From the NCBI GenBank assembly GCA_020630245.1, contig JAHDBZ010000022.1:1-19436 (forward strand): a DNA stretch of 19,436 nt. The letters are read 5' to 3'. Positions 1 through 5,473 of this stretch are shown here, one piece after another. Position numbers and translations under genes: made by a program. Origin of the DNA: Candidatus Altimarinota bacterium (GTDB lineage Bacteria; Patescibacteriota; Gracilibacteria; UBA4473). The first letter of the stretch is position 1; the number at the start of each line of letters is the position of its first letter. The notes beneath the pieces were generated by a model. It was not told the DNA's origin. It saw only the letters and a list, made by a program, of their open reading frames with translations, and searched no databases.

Positions 1-1072
1 CCATAACGCCCAGGCGGTCCAAACATTCAAAGAGCACCGTAAAATGATAGTTTTGCTCACTGGCGACGGTGTAGATCAGCTGATCCGGGTGCTCGTAGTC
101 TTGGTCTCGAGCGACCGCTACGGCCAAGTCTTGGGTTAGATAGATCGAGGTGCCATCGGGGCGAAGGATGACTTTTTGACCGAGTTGTTCGTCTTCAAAA
201 TTTATAACGATCGCTTCGTCATCGCGACGCTCAAAGACGCCTTTTTCGAGTCCCATTTCGGCGATTTCCTTCCCGTTTTGATAGTAGTCAGACTCGTGGT
301 AGCTTTTTTCGAAATGTACCCCCTGACGTTGGTAGGTCACAGCGTGTCCTCCCAGAGTCCAGCCATTCATCGTCTCCCAGAGCTGACGAATCTCTGGATC
401 ACCGGCTTCCCAGGCGCGGAGCATGTCCTGGATTTCGTCTTTGAGGCTTTCGTCTTCTTTAGATTTCTGGTCGAAGAGGACGTAGTAGCGCCCCACGAAA
501 GCGTCGCCTTTCTCTCCGGTGCTTTCGGGTGTCTCGCCATTCCCAAATTTTTGATAGGCGAGCATGGATTTACAGATGTGCACGCCGCGATCGTTGATGA
601 TATTGACGCGATGGACTTTCGCGCCAGCCGCTTCCAATAGATTGCTGACCGAGATTCCGAGTGCGTGGTTACGCATGTGGCCGAGGTGGAGTGGTTTGTT
701 GGTGTTTGGGCCAGAAAATTCTAGAACAATATTTTTGTTCAAAAGAGATTCGGTCGCCAATGGTGTTTCCATGACATTGGCAAAGAACGTGGTCGGAGAA
801 AAGAAAAGGTTAAGATATGGACCGGCAGCTTCTGTTTTTTCTATCAGATCGCAGTCCTTGAGAATATCGGCAAAATAAGCTGCCCAAGCGGGAGGAGAAC
901 TAGGAACTTCGGAACCCCCTAAATCCCCCTTATCAGGGGGACTTTTGAGTAAAGAAAAGAAATTTATAGCTAGATCACCAGTCTTCCCCTTTGGTACCGG
1001 GGCGTACTGGAGCTTTGGTGCGTGGTCAGCACTCCAGTTTTGCGTGAGAAATTCAGTGATCAAATGTTGCAT
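1..1072 (-). CDS. argS: Arginyl-tRNA synthetase (N-terminal part, runs off the window)
   Basis: Charges tRNA-Arg with arginine in the cytosol (class I synthetase). The frame is open from ATG at 1072 to the window edge, about 357 residues. The class I HIGH-type motif is visible as GPNTNKPLHLGHMRNHALG (around residues 117-135), followed by NIINDRGVHICKSMLAYQKFG, typical of ArgRS. The N-terminal tRNA-binding domain is recognisable (LITEFLTQNW near the start, AAGPYLNLFFS near residue 85). Oddity: residues about 44-54 (SPPDKGDLGG) come from an inserted palindromic DNA repeat and do not belong to the family. The gene lies 18 bp after the acetyltransferase gene, last in the arginine gene run. A TAGAAT -10 box lies 7 nt before the ATG, so it may also have its own leaderless promoter. 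No SD is visible. The KMSKS and anticodon-binding regions lie outside the window. Confidence 0.95.
   Translation of the reverse strand, partial: MQHLITEFLTQNWSADHAPKLQYAPVPKGKTGDLAINFFSLLKSPPDKGDLGGSEVPSSPPAWAAYFADILKDCDLIEKTEAAGPYLNLFFSPTTFFANVMETPLATESLLNKNIVLEFSGPNTNKPLHLGHMRNHALGISVSNLLEAAGAKVHRVNIINDRGVHICKSMLAYQKFGNGETPESTGEKGDAFVGRYYVLFDQKSKEDESLKDEIQDMLRAWEAGDPEIRQLWETMNGWTLGGHAVTYQRQGVHFEKSYHESDYYQNGKEIAEMGLEKGVFERRDDEAIVINFEDEQLGQKVILRPDGTSIYLTQDLAVAVARDQDYEHPDQLIYTVASEQNYHFTVLFECLDRLGVM
913..943 (-). repeat. Palindromic repeat copy A, in frame inside argS
   Basis: A 31-bp unit with core CCCCCTGATAAGGGGG (minus strand), followed by a further GGGGG block. It is identical except for one base to the copy at 1593-1623. 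Both are read in the same frame and give SPPDKGD-L/I-GG. It sits in the N-terminal domain of ArgRS, between the NFFSLLK segment and the WAAYFADIL helix, where a loop insertion could be tolerated. It resembles the protein-coding palindromic elements known from Rickettsia (RPE), but the sequence family is not identified here. Confidence 0.85.
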
Positions 1073-1079
1073 CGGATAG

Positions 1080-1108
1080 ATTCTAATTTTTTATGACCAG
1101 TATACAAA
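1080..1108 (-). promoter_or_regulatory. Possible internal leaderless promoter for argS
   Basis: The -10 TAGAAT (1085-1080) matches the consensus at five of six bases and ends 7 nt before the argS ATG. The possible -35, TTTGTA (1108-1103), has a 17-bp spacer but is weak. The 7-nt gap is the same as at the tag and murB starts, which supports a leaderless transcript. It overlaps the end of the acetyltransferase gene. Confidence 0.4.
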
Positions 1109-1504
1109 GTAACGATCGTCTTTTTCGCGATCAAACCAGGTAGGGAAGTCGGTAATGACTCCATTGGTTCGAGCGACGAAAAAATTTCGAGCGGTTTTCA
1201 GATCTTTGGTTATCGCACAGCCATGCGCGATCTGTAGCGTTTTTCGTTTAGTTTCAAACATGTCGAGAAGTATTTTCCCCGCCCCTGGTCGCAGGGATAC
1301 GACCGAGCCGATTTCGGCGAAATCATGAGCGTATCCCTGCGCGGGATGACGAAACTCGGCAAACCCGATCAGCTGCTGGCTGGGATTCATGGCCAGCAAC
1401 CATTGATCGAAGTTTGCACGGATTTCGCCTATGGTTCTTGGCAACAGAATACCTCTATCGCTGTAGGGTTTGATGTGTGAGGCGATTTGTTCACAGGTTT
1501 TCAT
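1091..1504 (-). CDS. GNAT-family acetyltransferase, possible short N-acetylglutamate synthase
   Basis: 137 residues, cytosolic. The pattern fits short ArgA/GNAT proteins: an N-terminal helix then GILLPRTIGEIRANFDQW, a strand QLIGFAEFRH, the central AEIGSVVSL strand, a degenerate acetyl-CoA loop RPGAGKILL, and CAITKD then an FF pair near the C-terminus. A short N-acetylglutamate synthase would make N-acetylglutamate from glutamate and acetyl-CoA. Its ATG overlaps the argH stop (ATGA, 4 bp), so translation is very likely coupled to argH. Some gammaproteobacteria have this kind of domain fused to the end of ArgH (argHA); here the two parts are separate genes. None of the later acetylated-pathway genes is in the window, so the substrate is uncertain. 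GNAT fold fairly sure; NAGS activity is an inference from context and motif order. Confidence 0.65.
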   Translation of the reverse strand: MKTCEQIASHIKPYSDRGILLPRTIGEIRANFDQWLLAMNPSQQLIGFAEFRHPAQGYAHDFAEIGSVVSLRPGAGKILLDMFETKRKTLQIAHGCAITKDLKTARNFFVARTNGVITDFPTWFDREKDDRYFVYWS

Positions 1505-2802
1505 AGTGCATCTAATTGTGTTTGTAATAGTTCGAGTCCTAAGTTGCCGGTAGCACCGAGATGTGTTTTCGATTTTAGATTTTCATCCAATAAACCCCCT
1601 ATATCCCCCTTATCAGGGGGACTACTTTTTACTTGCAGGTAAGCTTCTCGAAAGCTAATTCCTTGTTTTACCAGATCGTTGGCTTGATCCGCGGCAAAGA
1701 TCTCGGGCAAGAAAGCCGCTCTTAGATTGTCTTCGTTTGGGACGCAGTTTTCGATCAGTAAATTGGCTATCTCAAACATAGCTTTGATGGTTTCGATGGC
1801 TTTCATGGTTGGTTCTTTGCTGAGTTGAAGGTCTCGATGGTAGCCAGAGGTCAGTCCAGCGGTCAGATGCTTAAGCATTGATTCATAACCTAAGATCTCA
1901 GCGTGCTTAGCTCTGAGTAGTTCTGCTGGGTCGAGATTTTTTTTCTGCGGCATGATAGAGCTCCCAGTCGTCAGGCTTGGATGAACATTGAAGTACTGGA
2001 ACTGAGAACTGGTATACCAGACTAGATCATTGGCAAAATGAGCGAGCGTAGCCGATAAGCTGCTAAGATGACTGACGAGATCGGCTTCAATTTTGCCTCG
2101 CGTGTTTTGGCTGGTGAGACTGACAATAAGACACGCTTCAAAACCGAGTTTTTTGGCCGTTTTTTCTCTTGGTAGATCAAAGCCTACGCCAAAACCAGCC
2201 GCCGACCCAAGAGGACATTTGTTGATTAAATGTGCAAAACCTTGGAGCGAAACAAGATTCATGATGAGCATCTCAGTGAGACTGCCAGCCCACATCCCAA
2301 CCGAACTAGGCATAGCAATCTGGGTATGAGTAAAGCCGGGCATAGGGGTGAATTCATACTTCTGGGCAAAGGTTAAAAATTTTTGAGCTAATTTTTTGTT
2401 CAATGATTGTATTTCGTTGCACTGCTCTCTCTCCCAAAGCCTCATAGCGACCAACACCTGATCATTTCGGGATCGTCCGGTGTGAATCTTTTTACCAGTA
2501 TCGCCTAGGGCGTTGATAAGAAAATTTTCAATCGCCGTATGACAATCTTCCTCTTCGATCTTAATTTCAAATTGTCCCTTTCCCCAAAGTTTATGGATCT
2601 GGTTTAATTGCTTCGTAAGATCTTGGACTTCTTGATCATTAAGAATACCAATCTCATGCAGGCCTTCGGCATGAGCGATAGACGCCTGCACATCGTAGGG
2701 GACAAGTTCTTGATCGAGTAGATAGTCATTACCGACGGTGAATTTTTCTACGGCGGTCGTAATGGGGTTGTGTTTGTCAGCCGATTTATTCCAGAGTTTC
2801 AT
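1501..2802 (-). CDS. argH: Argininosuccinate lyase
   Basis: Cleaves argininosuccinate to arginine and fumarate, the last step of arginine synthesis; cytosolic homotetramer in the family. 433 residues, slightly shorter than the usual 455-465. Diagnostic motifs: HTGRSRNDQV (around residues 105-115), the catalytic-His region PGFTHTQIAMPSSVG, and the superfamily signature GSSIMPQKKNLDPAE, where Leu replaces the usual Pro after KKN. The C-terminal part is short, and residues about 394-404 (SPPDKGDIGG) come from an inserted palindromic repeat, between the FREAYLQV helix and the tail. It starts 22 bp after argG and overlaps the following acetyltransferase gene by 4 bp, so argG, argH and that gene form one transcription unit. 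No SD is visible before the ATG at 2802. Confidence 0.96.
   Translation of the reverse strand: MKLWNKSADKHNPITTAVEKFTVGNDYLLDQELVPYDVQASIAHAEGLHEIGILNDQEVQDLTKQLNQIHKLWGKGQFEIKIEEEDCHTAIENFLINALGDTGKKIHTGRSRNDQVLVAMRLWEREQCNEIQSLNKKLAQKFLTFAQKYEFTPMPGFTHTQIAMPSSVGMWAGSLTEMLIMNLVSLQGFAHLINKCPLGSAAGFGVGFDLPREKTAKKLGFEACLIVSLTSQNTRGKIEADLVSHLSSLSATLAHFANDLVWYTSSQFQYFNVHPSLTTGSSIMPQKKNLDPAELLRAKHAEILGYESMLKHLTAGLTSGYHRDLQLSKEPTMKAIETIKAMFEIANLLIENCVPNEDNLRAAFLPEIFAADQANDLVKQGISFREAYLQVKSSPPDKGDIGGLLDENLKSKTHLGATGNLGLELLQTQLDAL
1593..1623 (-). repeat. Palindromic repeat copy B, in frame inside argH
   Basis: Same 31-bp unit as the copy in argS, with one mismatch (ATA instead of TTA, giving Ile instead of Leu). 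Same orientation and same reading phase relative to the host gene. The core CCCCCTGATAAGGGGG can fold into a GC-rich hairpin in RNA or single-stranded DNA. It lies near the C-terminus of ArgH. Confidence 0.85.
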
Positions 2803-2812
2803 ATGTTAGTAA

Positions 2813-2839
2813 ATGGTTAATGGTTTATAGTGAATGGTT
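2813..2839. repeat. Short low-complexity ATGGTT repeat between argG and argH
   Basis: Three ATGGTT units start at 2813, 2820 and 2834 (AACCAT on the coding strand), covering the last codons of argG and the spacer to argH. Similar AACCATT-type tracts are common as gene-junction filler. No function is suggested by the sequence. Confidence 0.5.
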
Positions 2840-4102
2840 TGTGAGGGATTCCCAGTCAAACATGCTGTGCGCAGTTTTTTGTGGGAGATTCCAGAGCTCG
2901 ATAAAGCCGGCCGAAGCGTTTTGATTGAAATCAGCAGATTTGTTGAAAGTAGCTAGGTTTTCGTCAAAAAGTGAGTGCGGAGAGCTCAAAGAGGTCACAG
3001 TGATATTACCTTTGTAACATTTTACCTTTACGGTGCCCGACACTTTCTGGTTCATGCTATCTTGGAAAGCATGGATGTGGTACATTACCGGATCATACCA
3101 TTTGGCGGCGTAACACAGGTAGGCCCATTTAGTATCGATAAATCGTTTCAATTCATTTTCTTCTCGAGTTGATACGAGTTGCTCGAGGTTTTGATGCGCT
3201 TTGATGAGAATGGTAGCGCCGGGATTTTCATAAACACCTCGGACCTTGAGACCTACGAATCTATCTTCTATCAGAGGAAAGATGCCGATGCCGTGCTTTG
3301 ACCCGATCTGATTGCACTCAGCGATTATATTCATGAGTTTGTCAGATTTACCGTTGATAGACACTGGGACGCCTTTTTTAAAACCGATTTCGAGATATTC
3401 GGCTGCGTCTGGAGCTTTTTCGGGAGTCTGGCACCACTGCAAGATGTTTTCAAACTGTGGTTTAAGTTCTGGATTTTCTATTTCGCCACCTTCGCCGGTG
3501 TTACCCCACATGTTTTCGTCGTAGGAATAGGGTTTGTCGTTGGATTGTTTGACGGGGATACCGTGTTCGGCGCAAAAGGCGATTTGTTCATCTCTCCCCA
3601 TGCTCCACTCTCTAACCGGCGCAATGGTTTTTAGTGCTGGATTGAGTGTCGTGATGTAGCCTTCGAATCGGACCTGGTCATTGCCTTTTCCAGTACAGCC
3701 ATGTGCAATTACTGTACAATTATTTTGTTCAGCTATTTTGACCGCTACCTTAGCAATCATGACTCTTCCTAGCGGCGTAGAGAGGGCATAGCCGCCCTGG
3801 TAATCCGCGTTCGCTTTGATCGCTTCGCTCAGTAGAACGTCGGCAAATTCTTCCTGGGCGTCATAAACAATGGCGTCCTTAGCACCGAGATCAAGAGCTT
3901 TTTGCTTGATAGCCTCTAGATCGTCAGCGGTTTGTCCTAGGTCGATCGTGAGCGCGATTACCTCACACTGGTATTCGTCCTGGATCCATTTGAGCATCGT
4001 TGAGGTATCGAGTCCACCAGAGTAGAGGAGTAGGCAAGTATCAAAGGATCCTTGAGCAGCTTCATGAGAAGCGGTTTTGATGTAATTAGTAGTGTTTTTC
4101 AT
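2825..4102 (-). CDS. argG: Argininosuccinate synthase
   Basis: Joins citrulline and aspartate with ATP to give argininosuccinate. 425 residues. The N-terminal PP-loop ATP pyrophosphatase motif is YSGGLDTSTMLKW (around residues 28-40). The family signature AHGCTGKGNDQVRFE follows near residue 135, then the WSMGRDEQ segment and the synthase-domain segments YSYDENMWGNTGEGGE and GRVMIAKV. It begins about 24 nt after the U-tract of a terminator that lies between it and an Arg-rich leader peptide, so its expression is probably set by attenuation. No SD is visible upstream. It is first of the argG-argH-acetyltransferase run. With no argB, C, D, F or J in the window, citrulline may be taken up or made elsewhere on the chromosome. 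Confidence 0.97.
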   Translation of the reverse strand: MKNTTNYIKTASHEAAQGSFDTCLLLYSGGLDTSTMLKWIQDEYQCEVIALTIDLGQTADDLEAIKQKALDLGAKDAIVYDAQEEFADVLLSEAIKANADYQGGYALSTPLGRVMIAKVAVKIAEQNNCTVIAHGCTGKGNDQVRFEGYITTLNPALKTIAPVREWSMGRDEQIAFCAEHGIPVKQSNDKPYSYDENMWGNTGEGGEIENPELKPQFENILQWCQTPEKAPDAAEYLEIGFKKGVPVSINGKSDKLMNIIAECNQIGSKHGIGIFPLIEDRFVGLKVRGVYENPGATILIKAHQNLEQLVSTREENELKRFIDTKWAYLCYAAKWYDPVMYHIHAFQDSMNQKVSGTVKVKCYKGNITVTSLSSPHSLFDENLATFNKSADFNQNASAGFIELWNLPQKTAHSMFDWESLTNHSL

Positions 4103-4125
4103 GATTTGAAATTGATTAAAAAATT

Positions 4126-4157
4126 AAAAAAATCCCCACAGGGTTTACTGCGGGGAT
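4126..4157 (-). terminator. Intrinsic terminator of the argG attenuator
   Basis: A 10-bp stem on the minus strand, ATCCCCGCAG / CTGTGGGGAT with one G-U pair and a TAAACC loop, is followed directly by a run of Ts and a second T-rich block. It lies between the leader peptide stop (4181) and the argG ATG (4102), facing argG. Its 5' arm can instead pair with GCGGGG at 4189-4184 at the end of the leader ORF (6 G-C pairs), so terminator and antiterminator exclude each other. Confidence 0.85.
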
Positions 4158-4180
4158 CAAAGATATGTGCAGACACAAAA

Positions 4181-4240
4181 TTACCCCGCGCAACGGTAGC
4201 GGCGGCGACGAGCGTGAAGGTAGAGTTTTGTGTAATCCAT
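4181..4240 (-). CDS. Arginine-rich leader peptide of the argG attenuator
   Basis: A 19-codon ORF reading MDYTKLYLHARRRRYRCAG. Five of 19 residues are Arg, four of them consecutive (CGT CGC CGC CGC, then TAC CGT). Its ATG overlaps the stop of the preceding small gene (TAATG, 1 nt), so it is probably read by reinitiating ribosomes. The Arg codons lie on RNA that can pair with the last codons (CCG-CGC with GCG-CGG, one bulge). Those last codons (GCGGGG) can pair with the 5' arm of the terminator downstream. A ribosome waiting for Arg-tRNA on the CGN run would free GCGGGG to form the antiterminator; one that reaches the TAA would cover it and allow termination. This is the trp/his-type attenuation layout. 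The peptide itself probably has no other role. Confidence 0.85.
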   Translation of the reverse strand: MDYTKLYLHARRRRYRCAG

Positions 4241-4587
4241 TATTTAGTGAGTGTTTTAAGTATTCTTTCGAAGTAAATAGTTCGTCTTTCGCCAGTTTCA
4301 GAAAGCATTCCTTTCATGAGTCCATGTGTGATTTTGCCAGTTTTTCGATCTCTGCAGACGTTTGGAAGCTTATTTCTAAGTCCGTTATTTACCATTTCAG
4401 CTGTCATTTCGGCGAGGAAGTAAACTTGTTGTTGGTCGAGTCGATGTAGATTTCCTTCCGTTTGGATGATGTCTTTGATTTCCATGATGTGTTTTTTTAA
4501 GAGGTACAAAAAAGTTTTTAGATAAAACGATAGCAGTACCCCGAGGGGAGTCTTTGGCATCGGAAGTGCGAAAGTCACAGTGTTCAT
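4240..4587 (-). CDS. Small orphan gene between two arginine attenuators
   Basis: Not recognised. As an ORF from 4587 it gives 115 residues. A second candidate start at 4485 (MEIKDIIQTEGN) gives 81 residues. The long form begins MNTVTFALPMPKTPLG, resembling the upstream leader peptide (MNTSTF), followed by a hydrophobic stretch VLLSFYLKTFLYLL that could be one membrane segment. The shared core is soluble and charged: RLDQQQVYFLAEMTAEMV, then RDRKTGKITHGLMKGML and RRTIYFERILKTL. No SD supports either start. The gene lies directly behind the first attenuator terminator, and its stop is coupled to the second leader peptide, so it should be transcribed when Arg-tRNA is short. A regulatory or arginine-related role is inference from position only. 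The short form may be the conserved protein and the 5' part leader-derived. Confidence 0.5.
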   Translation of the reverse strand: MNTVTFALPMPKTPLGVLLSFYLKTFLYLLKKHIMEIKDIIQTEGNLHRLDQQQVYFLAEMTAEMVNNGLRNKLPNVCRDRKTGKITHGLMKGMLSETGERRTIYFERILKTLTK

Positions 4588-4593
4588 GGAGAC

Positions 4594-4625
4594 AAAAAAA
4601 TACCCGCTTGAGGTTTCAAGCGAGT
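4594..4625 (-). terminator. Intrinsic terminator of the first (upstream) attenuator
   Basis: A 10-bp stem on the minus strand, ACTCGCTTGA / TCAAGCGGGT with one wobble pair and an AACC loop, is followed by A and seven Ts (4600-4594). Its 5' arm region CACTCGCT (4626-4619) is also an exact 8-nt complement of AGCGAGTG (4659-4652), giving an alternative antiterminator hairpin. Confidence 0.85.
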
Positions 4626-4657
4626 GGTTAAGTTTTTGTACACACCTAAATCACTCG

Positions 4658-4705
4658 CTAATTAAGCGGGCGACGTGGAGCGGGTACAAAAGTTGATGTG
4701 TTCAT
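4658..4705 (-). CDS. Leader peptide with tandem Arg codons, first attenuator
   Basis: A 15-codon ORF, MNTSTFVPAPRRPLN then TAG, starting about 8 nt after the -10 box and so essentially leaderless. The two Arg codons (CGT CGC) lie in CACGTCGC (4677-4670), which can pair with GCGAGTG (4658-4652) with one bulged G. The same GCGAGTG can pair instead with CACTCGC in the terminator 5' arm. This makes the three exclusive pairings 1:2, 2:3 and 3:4 of a classical attenuator, with the sensing codons inside segment 1 and the stop codon just before segment 2. Only two Arg codons are present, so the link to arginine rests partly on the second leader and the genes downstream. Confidence 0.75.
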   Translation of the reverse strand: MNTSTFVPAPRRPLN

Positions 4706-4713
4706 CGTGTAAG

Positions 4714-4741
4714 ACTCTAAAGGTGGCGGACGATTTGTCAA
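4714..4741 (-). promoter_or_regulatory. Promoter of the arginine unit
   Basis: A perfect -35 TTGACA (4741-4736), 16-bp spacer, and -10 TAGAGT (4719-4714). The predicted start falls one or two bases before the ATG of the first leader peptide at 4705. No ArgR-like operator is evident. Confidence 0.7.
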
Positions 4742-4749
4742 AACATTGC

Positions 4750-4777
4750 TTTACTTTTTTTGTGTATTATTTATATA
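4750..4777 (+). promoter_or_regulatory. Possible promoter for the orphan gene at 4784
   Basis: A weak -35 TTTACT (4750-4755), 16-bp spacer, and -10 TATATA (4772-4777), ending 6 nt before the ATG at 4784. It lies back to back with the arginine-unit promoter; the two -35 boxes are 8 bp apart. The AT-rich sequence makes chance matches likely. Confidence 0.4.
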
Positions 4778-4783
4778 AAATGT

Positions 4784-5473
4784 ATGGAAAACAGAGAATG
4801 TCGGTATGCAAAAGCTTCAGACTTGTTTAATTCTTCTGAAAATATTCAGAAAGCAGTGGATCAAATTATTTCAGGTATCAAAAAAATCGGGTTGGATCAT
4901 GATCTGCGTAGAAAGCTTGATCAAATTAGTAAAAGGGGAGATGGACTAGTACATAGAGAGCAAATAGTAACGTTAATTGCACAACTTGAATCTGCAGGCT
5001 ATTCAAATTTGGTAGATCTAATGCAGCATGTCATGGATAATTTCGCAAAGAATTTCAGAATAGCGGGTGAAATCTATGCAGCAGAAAATTTTGATACAGC
5101 CTCAGAAATATTACAAGTAAATATAGGGACAACTAATCTCGATGGGCAAGTTTTTAATGCCATGTTACGAAAAGCGGATGGGGATCCTGACGCAGTCGAA
5201 AGAGTGAAATCTTTTAGACCTTTTGCTGACTTAGAAATTAAAAAATTGCCACTAGGAACAATGTTTAAACACTTGCCGGAAACTTTTGATGAGGAGGCAT
5301 TTGAAAAGCTGCGTGGTTTAACTCAAGGAGCTAAAATATTGCCATTATCTAATTCGCAGAGACGAATTCTGATTCCTGGATTGGCAGATAAATACAGAGA
5401 AGCTCCACAAAATTTTAAAGACTTGGTTACTGGCCTCTATCTATTTATTGGAGAAGAAGATCCTTTTTCTTAG
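4784..5473 (+). CDS. Orphan protein, unknown function
   Basis: Not recognised. 229 residues from the ATG at 4784; an upstream in-frame TTG at 4760 would place the start inside the AT-rich promoter region, so the ATG is preferred. No signal peptide or membrane segment is seen. It looks soluble and mostly helical, with charged stretches such as IQKAVDQIISGIKKIGL and DLRRKLDQISKRGDG. Codon use is clearly more A/T-rich than in the neighbouring envelope genes, which may mean a different origin or weak expression. It is divergent from the arginine unit and overlaps the end of the SLH gene by 4 bp (stop to stop). Nothing in context assigns a role. Confidence 0.75.
   Translation: MENRECRYAKASDLFNSSENIQKAVDQIISGIKKIGLDHDLRRKLDQISKRGDGLVHREQIVTLIAQLESAGYSNLVDLMQHVMDNFAKNFRIAGEIYAAENFDTASEILQVNIGTTNLDGQVFNAMLRKADGDPDAVERVKSFRPFADLEIKKLPLGTMFKHLPETFDEEAFEKLRGLTQGAKILPLSNSQRRILIPGLADKYREAPQNFKDLVTGLYLFIGEEDPFS

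Noticed and set aside
4538..4548. A further attenuator hairpin (CCCCTCGGGG) inside the 5' part of the small gene
   Set aside because: The loop would be too small, there is no U-tract after it, and no Arg codons precede it.
4103..4741. T-box riboswitch or ArgR operator as the control of argG
   Set aside because: No T-box sequence or specifier-loop architecture is seen, and no ArgR-like palindromic box; the Arg-codon ORFs and exclusive hairpins explain the region better.
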